Assembly: GCF_030056575.1 (NCBI RefSeq)
Contig: NZ_JASHHX010000029.1
Coordinates: 1 to 41,435, forward strand
Length of the DNA stretch: 41,435 nucleotides
Direction: 5' to 3'
Source of the DNA: Rhodoblastus sp. 17X3
GTDB taxonomy: Bacteria; Pseudomonadota; Alphaproteobacteria; Rhizobiales; Beijerinckiaceae
The notes under the pieces are model-generated. The model was not told where the DNA came from, did no database searches, and was given only the letters and a program-made list of their open reading frames with translations. The position numbers were made by a program, and so were the translations under genes. Shown in pieces: positions 1-10,253 of this stretch. The number at the start of each line of letters is the position of its first letter. The stretch's first letter is position 1.

Positions 1-1
1 C

Positions 2-88
2 CGCGACAAGATGAAGGCGGTGCTGTCGGGCCAGTCCGACTCGGAATCCATCCTGCAGGAGGCGTCGGAAAGAGACCTCTCCGACTGA
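2..88 (+). CDS. C-terminal end of an unidentified protein (partial)
   Basis: An open frame enters from the left edge of the window and ends at a TGA. The visible 28 residues are polar and acidic and end in SERDLSD. I recognise no family in this tail. It is called coding because the frame is open to the edge, has codon use like its neighbours, and is followed by a short spacer before the next ribosome binding site. The product and the true start lie outside the window. Confidence 0.45.
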   Translation, partial: RDKMKAVLSGQSDSESILQEASERDLSD

Positions 89-159
89 TTTTTCATCGCG
101 GCCGAAACAACGGGCCTTTCTCGCACGTATCAGCGGAAAGGATCTCTGTGGAGGACGCC

Positions 160-549
160 ATGAAAAATCGACGCCTGTTTTTCGCATTTCTCGGCATAGC
201 GGCGCTCGCCGCGACCGGCGCGCGCGCCTTCCAGGTCCAGCCCTATGATCAGGCCGCCGCGCAAAAGGCGATCGCGTCCGGCAAGCCCGTGGTGATCGAG
301 GTCTACGCCTCCTGGTGTCCGATCTGCCAGGCGCAGGCGGCGGTGGTGGAAGCCCTCAAGGACAAGCCGACCTATCGCGACATCGCCTATTACCGGGTCG
401 ATTTTGACGCACAAAAGGATGTCGTGAAGGCGCTCAATGCGCCGCGCGCGACCTTCGTCGTCTATCGCGACGGCAAGGAGGTCGCGCGCCAGTCCTGGGG
501 CGCGACCGAGGAAGACGTCATGAAGATCCTGATGAAGGCGTCGCCATGA
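160..549 (+). CDS. exported thioredoxin-family protein
   Basis: Thiol-disulfide protein of the thioredoxin fold, probably acting in the periplasm. The N-terminus (MKNRRLFFAFLGIAALAATGARA) is a typical signal peptide. The redox motif WCPIC follows, with Cys53 and Cys56. I chose ATG 160 because GGAGG lies five bases upstream and the signal peptide then begins correctly; GTG 148, with AAAGGA before it, is a possible alternative that adds four residues. The usual cis-proline before a conserved Thr appears as Ala (the APRATF segment), which is seen in some thioredoxins paired with CcdA. The stop overlaps the start of the CcdA-like gene by four bases (ATGA), so the two are probably co-translated. 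The likely role is to receive electrons from that membrane protein and reduce periplasmic or exported targets. Confidence 0.85.
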   Translation: MKNRRLFFAFLGIAALAATGARAFQVQPYDQAAAQKAIASGKPVVIEVYASWCPICQAQAAVVEALKDKPTYRDIAYYRVDFDAQKDVVKALNAPRATFVVYRDGKEVARQSWGATEEDVMKILMKASP

Positions 550-1268
550 TGTCGCTCTGGACCCTGCCTCTTTCCTTCGGCGCGGGGGTCTTGACCATTT
601 TGAGTCCCTGCGTCCTGCCGCTGGTTCCGGTTGTTGTTGCCGGGGCGCGGGCGCAGGATCCGCGTGCGCCGCTGGCGCTGGCGGCGGGGCTGGCCGCGAC
701 TTTCGCAATCGTCGGCGGCTCGCTCGCTTCGCTCGGCGTTGATTTCGGTGGCGCGCCTTATGTGCGTGAAATCGTCGCCGTGCTGATCCTGCTCGTCGGA
801 CTGGCGCTGCTGTTTCCTCGATTCGCCGACAGGATGGAAGTGGCGCTGACTCCGTTGCAGCGGCTGGGCGGCGCCTTGCAGAGCCGCCTGCCGCAATCCG
901 GCCTGCTTGGCCAGGCGGCGGCCGGGGCCTTGCTCGCGCTGGTCTGGGCGCCCTGCGCCGGGCCGACGCTCGCCGCCGCCTTCATCCTCGCCGCGAAGGG
1001 CGGGAGCCTGCCCTTCGCGATGCTGTCGATGGGAGTCTTCGCGCTTGGCGCGGCCGGCGCGCTGCTGGCGCTGGGCTATGGCGTGGGGCGGCTCGCCGGG
1101 GCGCGGCGCGGCGCCGCATTGGCGACAGGCGCGGCGGCGCGGTCCCTGCTCGGGGCGGCCTTTGGCGTGGTCGGACTGATGATCCTCACCGGCGCCGACC
1201 ACTGGCTCGAAAGCGTCATCCTGGCGCATTCGCCCGACTGGCTGACCCGGCTGACAATTTCCCTTTGA
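546..1268 (+). CDS. CcdA-like (DsbD transmembrane family) thiol-electron transporter
   Basis: Polytopic membrane protein of the CcdA/DsbD-transmembrane family, which carries reducing equivalents from cytoplasmic thioredoxin across the inner membrane through a pair of membrane cysteines. Both signatures are visible: LSPCVLPLVP with Cys22 and WAPCAGPTL with Cys137. About six hydrophobic segments cover the 240 residues, the usual size for a free-standing CcdA. It overlaps the preceding thioredoxin gene by ATGA. The pair would make a two-gene version of DsbD: membrane part here, periplasmic thioredoxin part upstream. It could serve cytochrome c maturation (a c-type cytochrome lies nearby at 3030-3374) or general periplasmic reduction; the sequence does not decide between these. 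Confidence 0.9.
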   Translation: MMSLWTLPLSFGAGVLTILSPCVLPLVPVVVAGARAQDPRAPLALAAGLAATFAIVGGSLASLGVDFGGAPYVREIVAVLILLVGLALLFPRFADRMEVALTPLQRLGGALQSRLPQSGLLGQAAAGALLALVWAPCAGPTLAAAFILAAKGGSLPFAMLSMGVFALGAAGALLALGYGVGRLAGARRGAALATGAAARSLLGAAFGVVGLMILTGADHWLESVILAHSPDWLTRLTISL

Positions 1269-1369
1269 CCCGATGCTTCAGCGAGACGTCCGAAAATGCC
1301 GGCTCGACAAAGACCGCTGCGGCGCCCTTAAATCGACGGCCGAAGGGCAGGCGAACAGGGCAGGCGCAA

Positions 1370-2038
1370 ATGGCGGACGAGTCATGGACCGAGGTTGACG
1401 CCTATATCGTCGGTAAGCTGCTTCCCGCCGATGCTGCGCTCGATGCGGCGCTGGAAAGGAATCGCGCGGAAGGACTTCCGGCGATCGACGTGTCGGCGGC
1501 GCAGGGGAAATTCCTGCATCTGCTGGCGCGTCTGGCCGGCGCGAAGAATATTCTCGAGATCGGAACGCTTGGCGGCTATTCCACGATCTGGCTCGCCCGC
1601 GCCTTGCCGGACGGCGGCAAGATCGTCACGCTCGAATATTCTCCCGCCCATGCCGCGGTCGCGCGCCAGAATCTCGGAGCCGCCGGGCAGGGCGACAAGG
1701 TCGATCTGCGCGTCGGTCCCGCGCTGGAGACGCTGCCGATCCTGGCGACGGAAGGCGCGATATTCGATTTCGTTTTTGTCGACGCCGACAAACGCAGCAA
1801 TCCGGATTATCTGCAATGGGCCCTGCGCCTCGCGCGCGTCGGCGCGGTCATCGTGATCGACAATGTCGTGCGCCGCGGCGCGATCCTCGACGCCGCCAGC
1901 GCCGATCCCGATATTGTCGGAACGCGCCGGATGTTCGACGCCGCCAGCCAGGAGAAGAGGTGGAGCGCCACGGCGATTCAGACGGTCGGCTCGAAGGGCT
2001 GGGACGGTTTCGCCTTCGGCCTTGTCGAAAAGGCCTGA
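1370..2038 (+). CDS. SAM-dependent O-methyltransferase (catechol/caffeoyl-CoA type)
   Basis: Class I methyltransferase of the O-methyltransferase family 3 type. Motif I reads LEIGTLGGYSTIWLA (SAM binding). It is followed by an acidic residue at the end of beta 2 (TLEYSP), the FVDADKRSNPDYLQWA segment that supplies metal or substrate contacts, and IDNVVRRG. Length is 222 residues, normal for the family. The open frame extends upstream to 1265, but the first residues there look like random coding, and ATG 1370 gives the usual N-terminus (MADESWTEVDAY). The substrate cannot be read from sequence; small phenolics are common in the family. It stands alone, 100 bases after the CcdA-like gene, and faces the convergent tspO. 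Confidence 0.88.
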   Translation: MADESWTEVDAYIVGKLLPADAALDAALERNRAEGLPAIDVSAAQGKFLHLLARLAGAKNILEIGTLGGYSTIWLARALPDGGKIVTLEYSPAHAAVARQNLGAAGQGDKVDLRVGPALETLPILATEGAIFDFVFVDADKRSNPDYLQWALRLARVGAVIVIDNVVRRGAILDAASADPDIVGTRRMFDAASQEKRWSATAIQTVGSKGWDGFAFGLVEKA

Positions 2039-2057
2039 GCGATCGGACACGACGCCT

Positions 2058-2621
2058 TCAGCCGTTCAGCCGCCAGATTTCGAAATTGAGGGCCGCCGCA
2101 TAGGCGACCCAAAGCGCGAGCGGCAGCAGGCAGAGGCCCGCGAGCCGGTCCAGCCGCCAGCAGGCCAGCGCCGTGGCGATGATCAGCAGTTCCTGCGGGA
2201 TGATGTCGATCAGGCCGAGAAGGGGGCTGTGCGCGGCGAAAAAGGCGAAGCTCCAGACCACATTGAGCGCGAGCTCGGTGAGGAAAAGCCCGATGGCGAG
2301 GCCGCGTCCCGGCTGCGGCGGCAGGATGAGGATGCGCCAGAAAGCCAGCGCCATCAGGGCATAGAGCAGGGTCCAGGCCGGACCGAACAGGAAATTCGGC
2401 GAGGTGAACCATGGCTTGGCCAGGTCCTGGTACCAGGGAACGAGATTGGGAAAGGTCGCGAGCTGGCCGAGCAGCGAATCGAAGAAGACCAGCGCCACGG
2501 CGATGAGCGCGGCGCGGCGCGGGGGCATTCCGGGAACAGGCTTGCCAGGAACAGGACTGCCAGGAACAGGCTGCCCGGGTGCGGGCGAGGCGGGAATGGC
2601 GTTGGGGGCTGATGCGTTCAT
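2058..2621 (-). CDS. tspO: TspO/MBR family tryptophan-rich sensory protein
   Basis: Five-helix membrane protein of the TspO/peripheral benzodiazepine receptor family, which binds porphyrins and related ligands. Recognisable parts are PNLVPWYQDLAKPWFTSPN, FGPAWTLLYALMALAFW, the ALNVVWSFAFF helix and the closing WVAYAAALNFEIWRLN. The first 31 residues are an unusual Pro-Gly-Val tail built from PGxPV units (PGQPV, PGSPV, PGKPV), coded by near-identical 15-base units. An internal ATG at 2528 would give a tail-less protein of normal family length (about 156 residues), so the start is uncertain. It follows the gtrA-like gene by three bases and is probably in one transcript with it and the cytochrome c gene. 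In some alphaproteobacteria TspO modulates tetrapyrrole-related gene expression; that role here is inference. Confidence 0.9.
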   Translation of the reverse strand: MNASAPNAIPASPAPGQPVPGSPVPGKPVPGMPPRRAALIAVALVFFDSLLGQLATFPNLVPWYQDLAKPWFTSPNFLFGPAWTLLYALMALAFWRILILPPQPGRGLAIGLFLTELALNVVWSFAFFAAHSPLLGLIDIIPQELLIIATALACWRLDRLAGLCLLPLALWVAYAAALNFEIWRLNG

Positions 2622-2624
2622 GCC

Positions 2625-3014
2625 CTAGCCTGCCGCATGGGCGCGAAAAGTCCAGTAGCGGTTGGCGGCGAAGCTCCAGAACATGACGAGTCCCGTGGTG
2701 ACGACCTGCGCCGGAAGATAGGGCGCGCCCCAGGCGACGACGAACAGTCGCATCAGGCCCCAGGTCAGGAAGAAGCCGACGCTGGCGACCGTCGCGAAGC
2801 GCCAGCCGGCCTCGGTATGGGAGCGGTCGCTGTCGAACACGTGGCGGCGGGTGAGGATGTAGGAGATCGTCCCGCCGACGCAATAGCCGGACAGGGTCGC
2901 CGGAATGACGCTCCAGTGGGCCAGCTCCTTCAGGCCGATCAGGACGAGATAATGCGCCGCCGTGGCGATCACGCCGACGAGGACGAAGGAGGAGAATTGC
3001 CGGCGCAGCGACAT
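2625..3014 (-). CDS. GtrA-like membrane protein
   Basis: Small (129 residues) four-helix membrane protein of the GtrA family, thought to help move undecaprenyl-linked sugars across the inner membrane for surface polysaccharide modification. Family marks are the start RRQFSSFVLVGVIATAAHYLVL, the SYILTRRHVFDS loop after helix two, and the ending FAANRYWTFR. It sits between a cytochrome c gene (15 bases upstream) and tspO (three bases downstream) on the same strand. The glycan locus that might use it starts about 5 kb away on the other strand, so a functional link is only a guess. Confidence 0.88.
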   Translation of the reverse strand: MSLRRQFSSFVLVGVIATAAHYLVLIGLKELAHWSVIPATLSGYCVGGTISYILTRRHVFDSDRSHTEAGWRFATVASVGFFLTWGLMRLFVVAWGAPYLPAQVVTTGLVMFWSFAANRYWTFRAHAAG

Positions 3015-3029
3015 TGAGGCGGGTCCGTT

Positions 3030-3374
3030 TCAGCGCGGGGGCAGGCTGGAGTAATAGGCCGCAAGCTCGCGCATGTCGTCGTCAGTCATCTTCCGGCTGA
3101 TATAGAGCATTTCCTTGTGGCCGCGGCGGCCAGAATGGAAGGCCTTCAGCTGATTGTAGAGGTAAAGTTCGTTCTGCCCGGCCAGATTGGGGACTTCCGA
3201 GTCGCGGCTGATCCCGTCGGGGCCGTGGCAGGGGACGCAGGATTCCTGCCGTCCCACCGTATTGGTGGGCTCCGCGCGCGCCGCAACGCCCGCGCAGGCG
3301 GCGAACCCTGCGGCCAAGACGCAAAGCCGCGCGACGTCTTTGGACGGTTTTCTTTTCGGCATTGATCGATCCAT
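3030..3374 (-). CDS. exported class I c-type cytochrome
   Basis: Monohaem cytochrome c. A signal peptide (residues about 1-34, ending ARA) exports it. The haem-binding motif CVPCH has Cys46, Cys49 and His50, and the axial methionine is probably Met89 in the HKEML segment. The PNLAGQNELYLYNQL and DMRELAAYYSSLP segments are typical of c553/c4-like single-domain cytochromes that act as periplasmic electron carriers. Length (114 residues) fits one haem domain plus leader. A second in-frame ATG at 3362 (MPKRKPSKD) is an equally good start; neither has a clear ribosome binding site. First gene of the minus-strand run with gtrA-like and tspO. Confidence 0.88.
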   Translation of the reverse strand: MDRSMPKRKPSKDVARLCVLAAGFAACAGVAARAEPTNTVGRQESCVPCHGPDGISRDSEVPNLAGQNELYLYNQLKAFHSGRRGHKEMLYISRKMTDDDMRELAAYYSSLPPR

Positions 3375-3544
3375 AGGCGGCGCGGGTTAGGATTTCTTAA
3401 AATAGCAGCCCGAACGCGCGGCGACATTCCTTCTGGGGGTTCACAGAGCCGAAAAACTCGGCTAACAGGAGCGTCATATTCGGGCCGGACGTCTCCAGAC
3501 CGAAACCCTCACCCCTCGCGGGATGACCAGCGGAGGACGCGCTC

Positions 3545-3576
3545 CGGCTTTTCAGCCGAAAGTGCGGCCTTTTTTT
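3545..3576 (+). terminator. hairpin with T-run in the carB leader
   Basis: A perfect five-pair hairpin (CGGCT, loop TTTC, AGCCG) at 3545-3558 is followed after eleven bases by a run of seven T (3570-3576). GCGGCC just before the T-run can also pair with GGCCGC at 3590-3595, giving an alternative fold. It could be a weak intrinsic terminator of a short leader transcript or only a spacer feature. A further hairpin (AGCCGA/TCGGCT) lies upstream at 3447-3463. I see no gene in 3375-3627. Confidence 0.25.
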
Positions 3577-3627
3577 GTGCGCGGCGAATGGCCGCGCATA
3601 CGAGCGCAGGCTGGGCCTACCCTCCGG

Positions 3628-3782
3628 GCGCCTGGATCGCTCCGAGGTTGAGGAATGGGGGTTCAGCCAGCCCCGCCGGGGCTGGCCAGGAGCGAATTCG
3701 ACGAAAGGCCGTCGAGAGACGGGCGTCAGTTGACGCCCTTTGGCTGACGCGAGGGGCGCCTCGATCACTCCGCGATCGAGGC
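3628..3782 (+). promoter_or_regulatory. highly structured leader directly upstream of carB
   Basis: Four perfect hairpins stand in a row just before carB: 3666-3686 (nine pairs, loop GCC), 3698-3715 (six pairs), 3721-3738 (arms GGGCGTCA/TGACGCCC) and 3758-3782 (nine pairs, loop of seven). The first is enclosed by a further seven-pair stem, TCGCTCC 3637-3643 with GGAGCGA 3689-3695. An imperfect direct repeat (21 of 26 bases by eye) links 3628-3653 and 3756-3781. The last hairpin ends 20 bases before the carB ATG. This looks like a cis-acting RNA or a pair of regulatory half-sites, but I recognise no known riboswitch class. Confidence 0.4.
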
Positions 3783-3802
3783 AAGAAAAGAAGAGCTTTC
3801 CT

Positions 3803-7126
<3,324 letters not shown>

Positions 7127-7156
7127 CCGATTCGACTTGCGGCGGCGGAGCCGGAC

Positions 7157-7180
7157 GTTGACCTGGGCGTTGACCTGGGC
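7157..7180 (+). repeat. two tandem copies of a 12-base unit
   Basis: GTTGACCTGGGC occurs twice in direct tandem in the short gap after carB. No protein frame uses it. It may be slippage; each copy contains TTGACC, which resembles a -35 box, but I see no convincing -10 partner. Confidence 0.6.
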
Positions 7181-7220
7181 GTCCGCCTGTACCATCATCG
7201 CCGTTCTGGCTGACAGCCGA

Positions 7221-7251
7221 TGACGCGCCCCATGGGGCGCGTCACGCTTTT
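7221..7251 (+). terminator. perfect 24-base palindrome with short T-run after carB
   Basis: Bases 7221-7244 (arms TGACGCGCCCCA/TGGGGCGCGTCA) are an exact inverted repeat, followed by CGCTTTT. This would fold into a very GC-rich stem and suits transcription termination after carB. Fifteen bases of its right arm and flank (ATGGGGCGCGTCACG) recur at 7283-7297, followed by AATTTTG, without a full left arm. Confidence 0.6.
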
Positions 7252-7282
7252 AGCCCCTTCGCGCACCAGGCCTTCGCGTTCA

Positions 7283-7297
7283 ATGGGGCGCGTCACG
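7283..7297 (+). repeat. second copy of the palindrome's right arm
   Basis: ATGGGGCGCGTCACG repeats 7232-7246 exactly, 51 bases downstream, and lies 62 bases before the greA start. It may be the remains of a duplicated terminator or a protein-binding half-site in front of greA. Confidence 0.5.
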
Positions 7298-7358
7298 AAT
7301 TTTGCCCCCGGCGCCGCCGCCCGTGCGCGCCCAAGAGAGAATTTGAAAGAGTCGCAGG

Positions 7359-7832
7359 ATGGAAAAGCTGCCAATGACCGTCGCCGGATATGCGGCTCTC
7401 GAGGTGGAGCTGAAGCGCCGCCAGCAAGAGGAGCGTCCGCGCATCATTCAGGCCATATCCGAAGCGCGGTCGCACGGCGACCTGTCCGAGAACGCGGAAT
7501 ATCACGCCGCCAAGGAATCGCAGTCCCTCAATGAAGGCCGGATCGCCGAGCTGGAGGACAAGCTTTCGCGCGCGGACATCATCGACGTCACCAAGCTGTC
7601 GGGCAACACCGTGAAATTCGGCGCGACCGTCACGCTGATCGACGAGGACACCGAGGCCGAGAAGCGCTACCAGATCGTCGGCGACATGGAGGCGGACGTG
7701 AAATCGGGCAAGATCTCCATTTCCTCGCCGATTTCCCGCGCCCTGATCGGCAAGAGGGTGGGCGACACCGTGGAAGTGAACGCGCCCGGCGGCGGCAAGA
7801 GCTACGAGATCGTGAAGATCGACTTCATCTGA
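7359..7832 (+). CDS. greA: transcript cleavage factor GreA
   Basis: Rescues backtracked RNA polymerase by inserting its coiled coil into the secondary channel and stimulating cleavage of the RNA 3' end. The 157 residues show the N-terminal coiled coil with the acidic tip [16 protein letters not shown] (Asp and Glu coordinate the catalytic magnesium) and the C-terminal FKBP-like domain (FGATVTLID through [20 protein letters not shown]). The start MEKLPMT is the usual alphaproteobacterial form. It is transcribed separately from carB, given the palindromic terminator between them, and is followed by its own terminator. Confidence 0.97.
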   Translation: MEKLPMTVAGYAALEVELKRRQQEERPRIIQAISEARSHGDLSENAEYHAAKESQSLNEGRIAELEDKLSRADIIDVTKLSGNTVKFGATVTLIDEDTEAEKRYQIVGDMEADVKSGKISISSPISRALIGKRVGDTVEVNAPGGGKSYEIVKIDFI

Positions 7833-7891
7833 GGCGCCGGCCTCGATCCATCGCCGTCAACACGTCAAGATCAGGCCTGGCCGCATCGAAA

Positions 7892-7922
7892 GGCGCGTCC
7901 AGCGTCCGGAGCGCCCCTTTTT
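7892..7922 (+). terminator. intrinsic terminator after greA
   Basis: GGCGC and TCC (7892-7900, one bulged G) pair with GGA and GCGCC (7908-7915) around the loop AGCGTCC, followed by CC and five T. It starts 59 bases after the greA stop. Confidence 0.6.
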
Positions 7923-8038
7923 GCCCATCCGCTCGTCGCGCCTCCGCCCCGGAGGTTCACGGATGGCCCTGGTTCGTGTAAGAGGCCTTTTCGGCGCGAA
8001 GCCGAATCCAGCGCACGCAGGACAGGGAGCAGCGAGCC

Positions 8039-9166
8039 ATGGCCGTCGACGCCGCTGAAAGACAGGCGCAGTCCGGGCGTCCAACCGCAGCAACCACCCT
8101 GCAGTCCGGGGTCGATCTGTCGCGGCACGCCCTGCCGGGCCATTCGCGCAATGGTTTTGACGTGTTGCGTGTCTTTGCGGCCACACTTGTCATATTCGGC
8201 CACGCTTTTCCGTTGACCAAGGCCGTCTCACCGGGCCTCATGGGCAATGGCGTCCAGACGATCGGCGTCAAAATATTCTTTATTATCAGTGGCTTCCTGA
8301 TCACGTCGAGTTGGCGCAAGGATCCGCATGTGGTCCGCTACGCCTTGCGCCGCTTCCTGCGCATCATTCCAGGCCTGTTCGTCGTCACGGCCCTGTGCGC
8401 GCTCGTGCTTGGCCTCGCCTTTACCGAACTGCCCTGGCGGCAATATCTGGCCAGCGGCGGCGTATGGCGCTATTTCCGCAATGTCCTGCTCTATCCGGTT
8501 TACGATCTTCCCGGCGTTTTCGCCGCGAATCCCTATCCGGTTGCGGTCAATGGATCGCTCTGGAGCCTGCCGGTCGAGGTTGCGATGTATATCGTGACCC
8601 CGATCTTGATCGGCTTCGACCGCAGCCGGGAGAAGCTGTTCCTGCCGCTGTTCGTCGCGTTTACGCTGGTTGGCGGCCTCTATTTCGTTCGGATCGCGCC
8701 TCCGGCTGCGCCGATTGTCGTCTATGGCACCAATATCGTCTCCCTTCTCGACGTTGCGGTCTATTTCTACCTCGGCGCCGTTTTCGCGGTTTTTGACCTT
8801 CATAAGCAGAATCGGCCCCTTGCCGCGCTTCTCCTGCTGTCGGGCGCGGCCTATGCGGCGCGTGACGGACTTTACGGCGAGATCGCCCTTCTGCTGTTTC
8901 TCCCCGCCACCGTGATCGCGATCGGCTCGCTCCGTTTTCCGCTCTGGGACAGGTTGACCCGTGGCGCCGACGTGTCCTATGGCCTTTATCTCTATGGTTT
9001 TCCGATCCAGCAGGCGATCGCCGCGCTTTTTGATCCGGGCCGCAACCCGATCGGCAATTTTCTGATTTCCTTGCCCTTAACGCTGGCATTCGCAATTATT
9101 TCGTGGTTCTGGGTTGAAAAGCCTATTTTGATGCATAAGCCGACCCGCTCGTCGGGCGGCCTCTAG
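8039..9166 (+). CDS. acyltransferase-3 family membrane protein
   Basis: Integral membrane O-acyltransferase of the acyltransferase 3 (OafA/NodX-like) family, which acetylates or otherwise acylates sugars of surface glycans. After a 35-residue soluble N-terminus, the RNGFDVLRVFAATLVIFGHAF segment carries the conserved Arg and His of the first helix; RYALRRFLRIIPGLFVV, NGSLWSLPVEVAMY and the closing FWVEKPI motif are also typical. About ten hydrophobic helices fill 375 residues, the usual family length. It opens the glycan locus, ten bases before the epimerase gene that has an AGGAGGTG site, so the two are probably one transcript. No SGNH domain is fused to it. Confidence 0.9.
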   Translation: MAVDAAERQAQSGRPTAATTLQSGVDLSRHALPGHSRNGFDVLRVFAATLVIFGHAFPLTKAVSPGLMGNGVQTIGVKIFFIISGFLITSSWRKDPHVVRYALRRFLRIIPGLFVVTALCALVLGLAFTELPWRQYLASGGVWRYFRNVLLYPVYDLPGVFAANPYPVAVNGSLWSLPVEVAMYIVTPILIGFDRSREKLFLPLFVAFTLVGGLYFVRIAPPAAPIVVYGTNIVSLLDVAVYFYLGAVFAVFDLHKQNRPLAALLLLSGAAYAARDGLYGEIALLLFLPATVIAIGSLRFPLWDRLTRGADVSYGLYLYGFPIQQAIAALFDPGRNPIGNFLISLPLTLAFAIISWFWVEKPILMHKPTRSSGGL

Positions 9167-9176
9167 GAGGTGAATT

Positions 9177-10253
9177 GTGACCCGAACTGCTTTGGTCACC
9201 GGCGGCGCCGGATTTATCGGCTGCGCCATTTCTGAAGGTCTCGCCGAACGTTTCGATCGCATCGTCGTCGTCGACAATCTGCATCCCCAGGTTCACAAGG
9301 AGCGGGTCCGCCCCGCCGCCCTCGCCAAGAAAGTCGAACTGGTCGTCGGCGACGTCACCGACCGCTCGGTCTGGGACTCCGTCCTCGCCGATTTCGCCCC
9401 TGACGTCGTGATCCACCTCGCCGCCGAGACGGGAACGGGGCAGTCGCTGACGGAATCGACCCGTCACGGCCACGTCAATGTTGTCGGCACCACAGTCATG
9501 CTCGACGCCCTGTCGCATTCCGGCAACCTGCCGAAGAAGATCGTCCTGACCAGCAGTCGCGCCGTCTATGGCGAAGGACCCTGGGCCGCCCCCGGCTCTA
9601 AGGAGACCGTCTATCCGGGCCAGCGCTCCAACGAGCAGCTCGCCGCCTCGCAATGGGATTTTCCGGGCCTCGCCCCGAAACCCATGGACGGCCGCGTCAC
9701 GCGTCCCAGCCCGGTCAGCGTCTATGCCGCGACCAAGCTGGCGCAGGAGCATATTCTGACCTCCTGGGCCATTCCCTATGGCGTGAAAAGCACCGTGCTG
9801 CGCCTGCAGAACGTCTATGGCCCCGGCCAGTCGCTGAGCAATCCCTATACCGGGATCGTCTCGCTGTTCTGCCGTCTCGCCCGCGAAGGCAAGTCGATCC
9901 CGATCTATGAGGACGGGCTCATGCTGCGCGATTTTGTCCTGATCGACGACGTTGCGAGCGCCATTCTCGCCGCGGTCGATTGTGAGGCGCCGACCCCGCT
10001 GCCGATGGACGTCGGCGTTGGCGTCGCCTCTACCATCGCGGAAGTCGCCGCCAAGATCGCCCGCAACTATGGCGCGCCGGCGCCCCATGTCTGCGCCAAA
10101 TATCGCTTTGGCGACGTTCGCCACGCGTCCTGCACGATCGAGGGGACGGTCGCCGTCCTTGACTGGCAGCCCGTCAATGACGTCGACGCCGGCCTGTCCA
10201 AGCTGCAGGCCTGGATCGAGACGCAGCTCGAACCGGTGAGGCAGGACGCGTGA
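9177..10253 (+). CDS. NAD-dependent epimerase/dehydratase (nucleotide-sugar, extended SDR)
   Basis: Extended short-chain dehydrogenase that changes nucleotide-activated sugars in the cytoplasm (epimerase, dehydratase or reductase). The NAD-binding GGAGFIG loop is at residues 9-15, VVDN follows beta 2, VIHLAAETGTG lies near residue 80, and the catalytic set is Ser126/Ser127 with Tyr183 and Lys187 (YAATK). LRLQNVYGPGQSL and LRDFVLIDDVASAI are typical sugar-epimerase segments. Start is GTG 9177, fixed by a strong AGGAGGTG site. The stop overlaps the next gene's GTG start. Which sugar it handles is not clear; dTDP- or UDP-sugars are usual. Confidence 0.92.
   Translation: MTRTALVTGGAGFIGCAISEGLAERFDRIVVVDNLHPQVHKERVRPAALAKKVELVVGDVTDRSVWDSVLADFAPDVVIHLAAETGTGQSLTESTRHGHVNVVGTTVMLDALSHSGNLPKKIVLTSSRAVYGEGPWAAPGSKETVYPGQRSNEQLAASQWDFPGLAPKPMDGRVTRPSPVSVYAATKLAQEHILTSWAIPYGVKSTVLRLQNVYGPGQSLSNPYTGIVSLFCRLAREGKSIPIYEDGLMLRDFVLIDDVASAILAAVDCEAPTPLPMDVGVGVASTIAEVAAKIARNYGAPAPHVCAKYRFGDVRHASCTIEGTVAVLDWQPVNDVDAGLSKLQAWIETQLEPVRQDA

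Noticed and set aside
1265-1369. Upstream extension of the O-methyltransferase frame
   Set aside because: The residues do not resemble the family N-terminus, and ATG 1370 gives the usual length.
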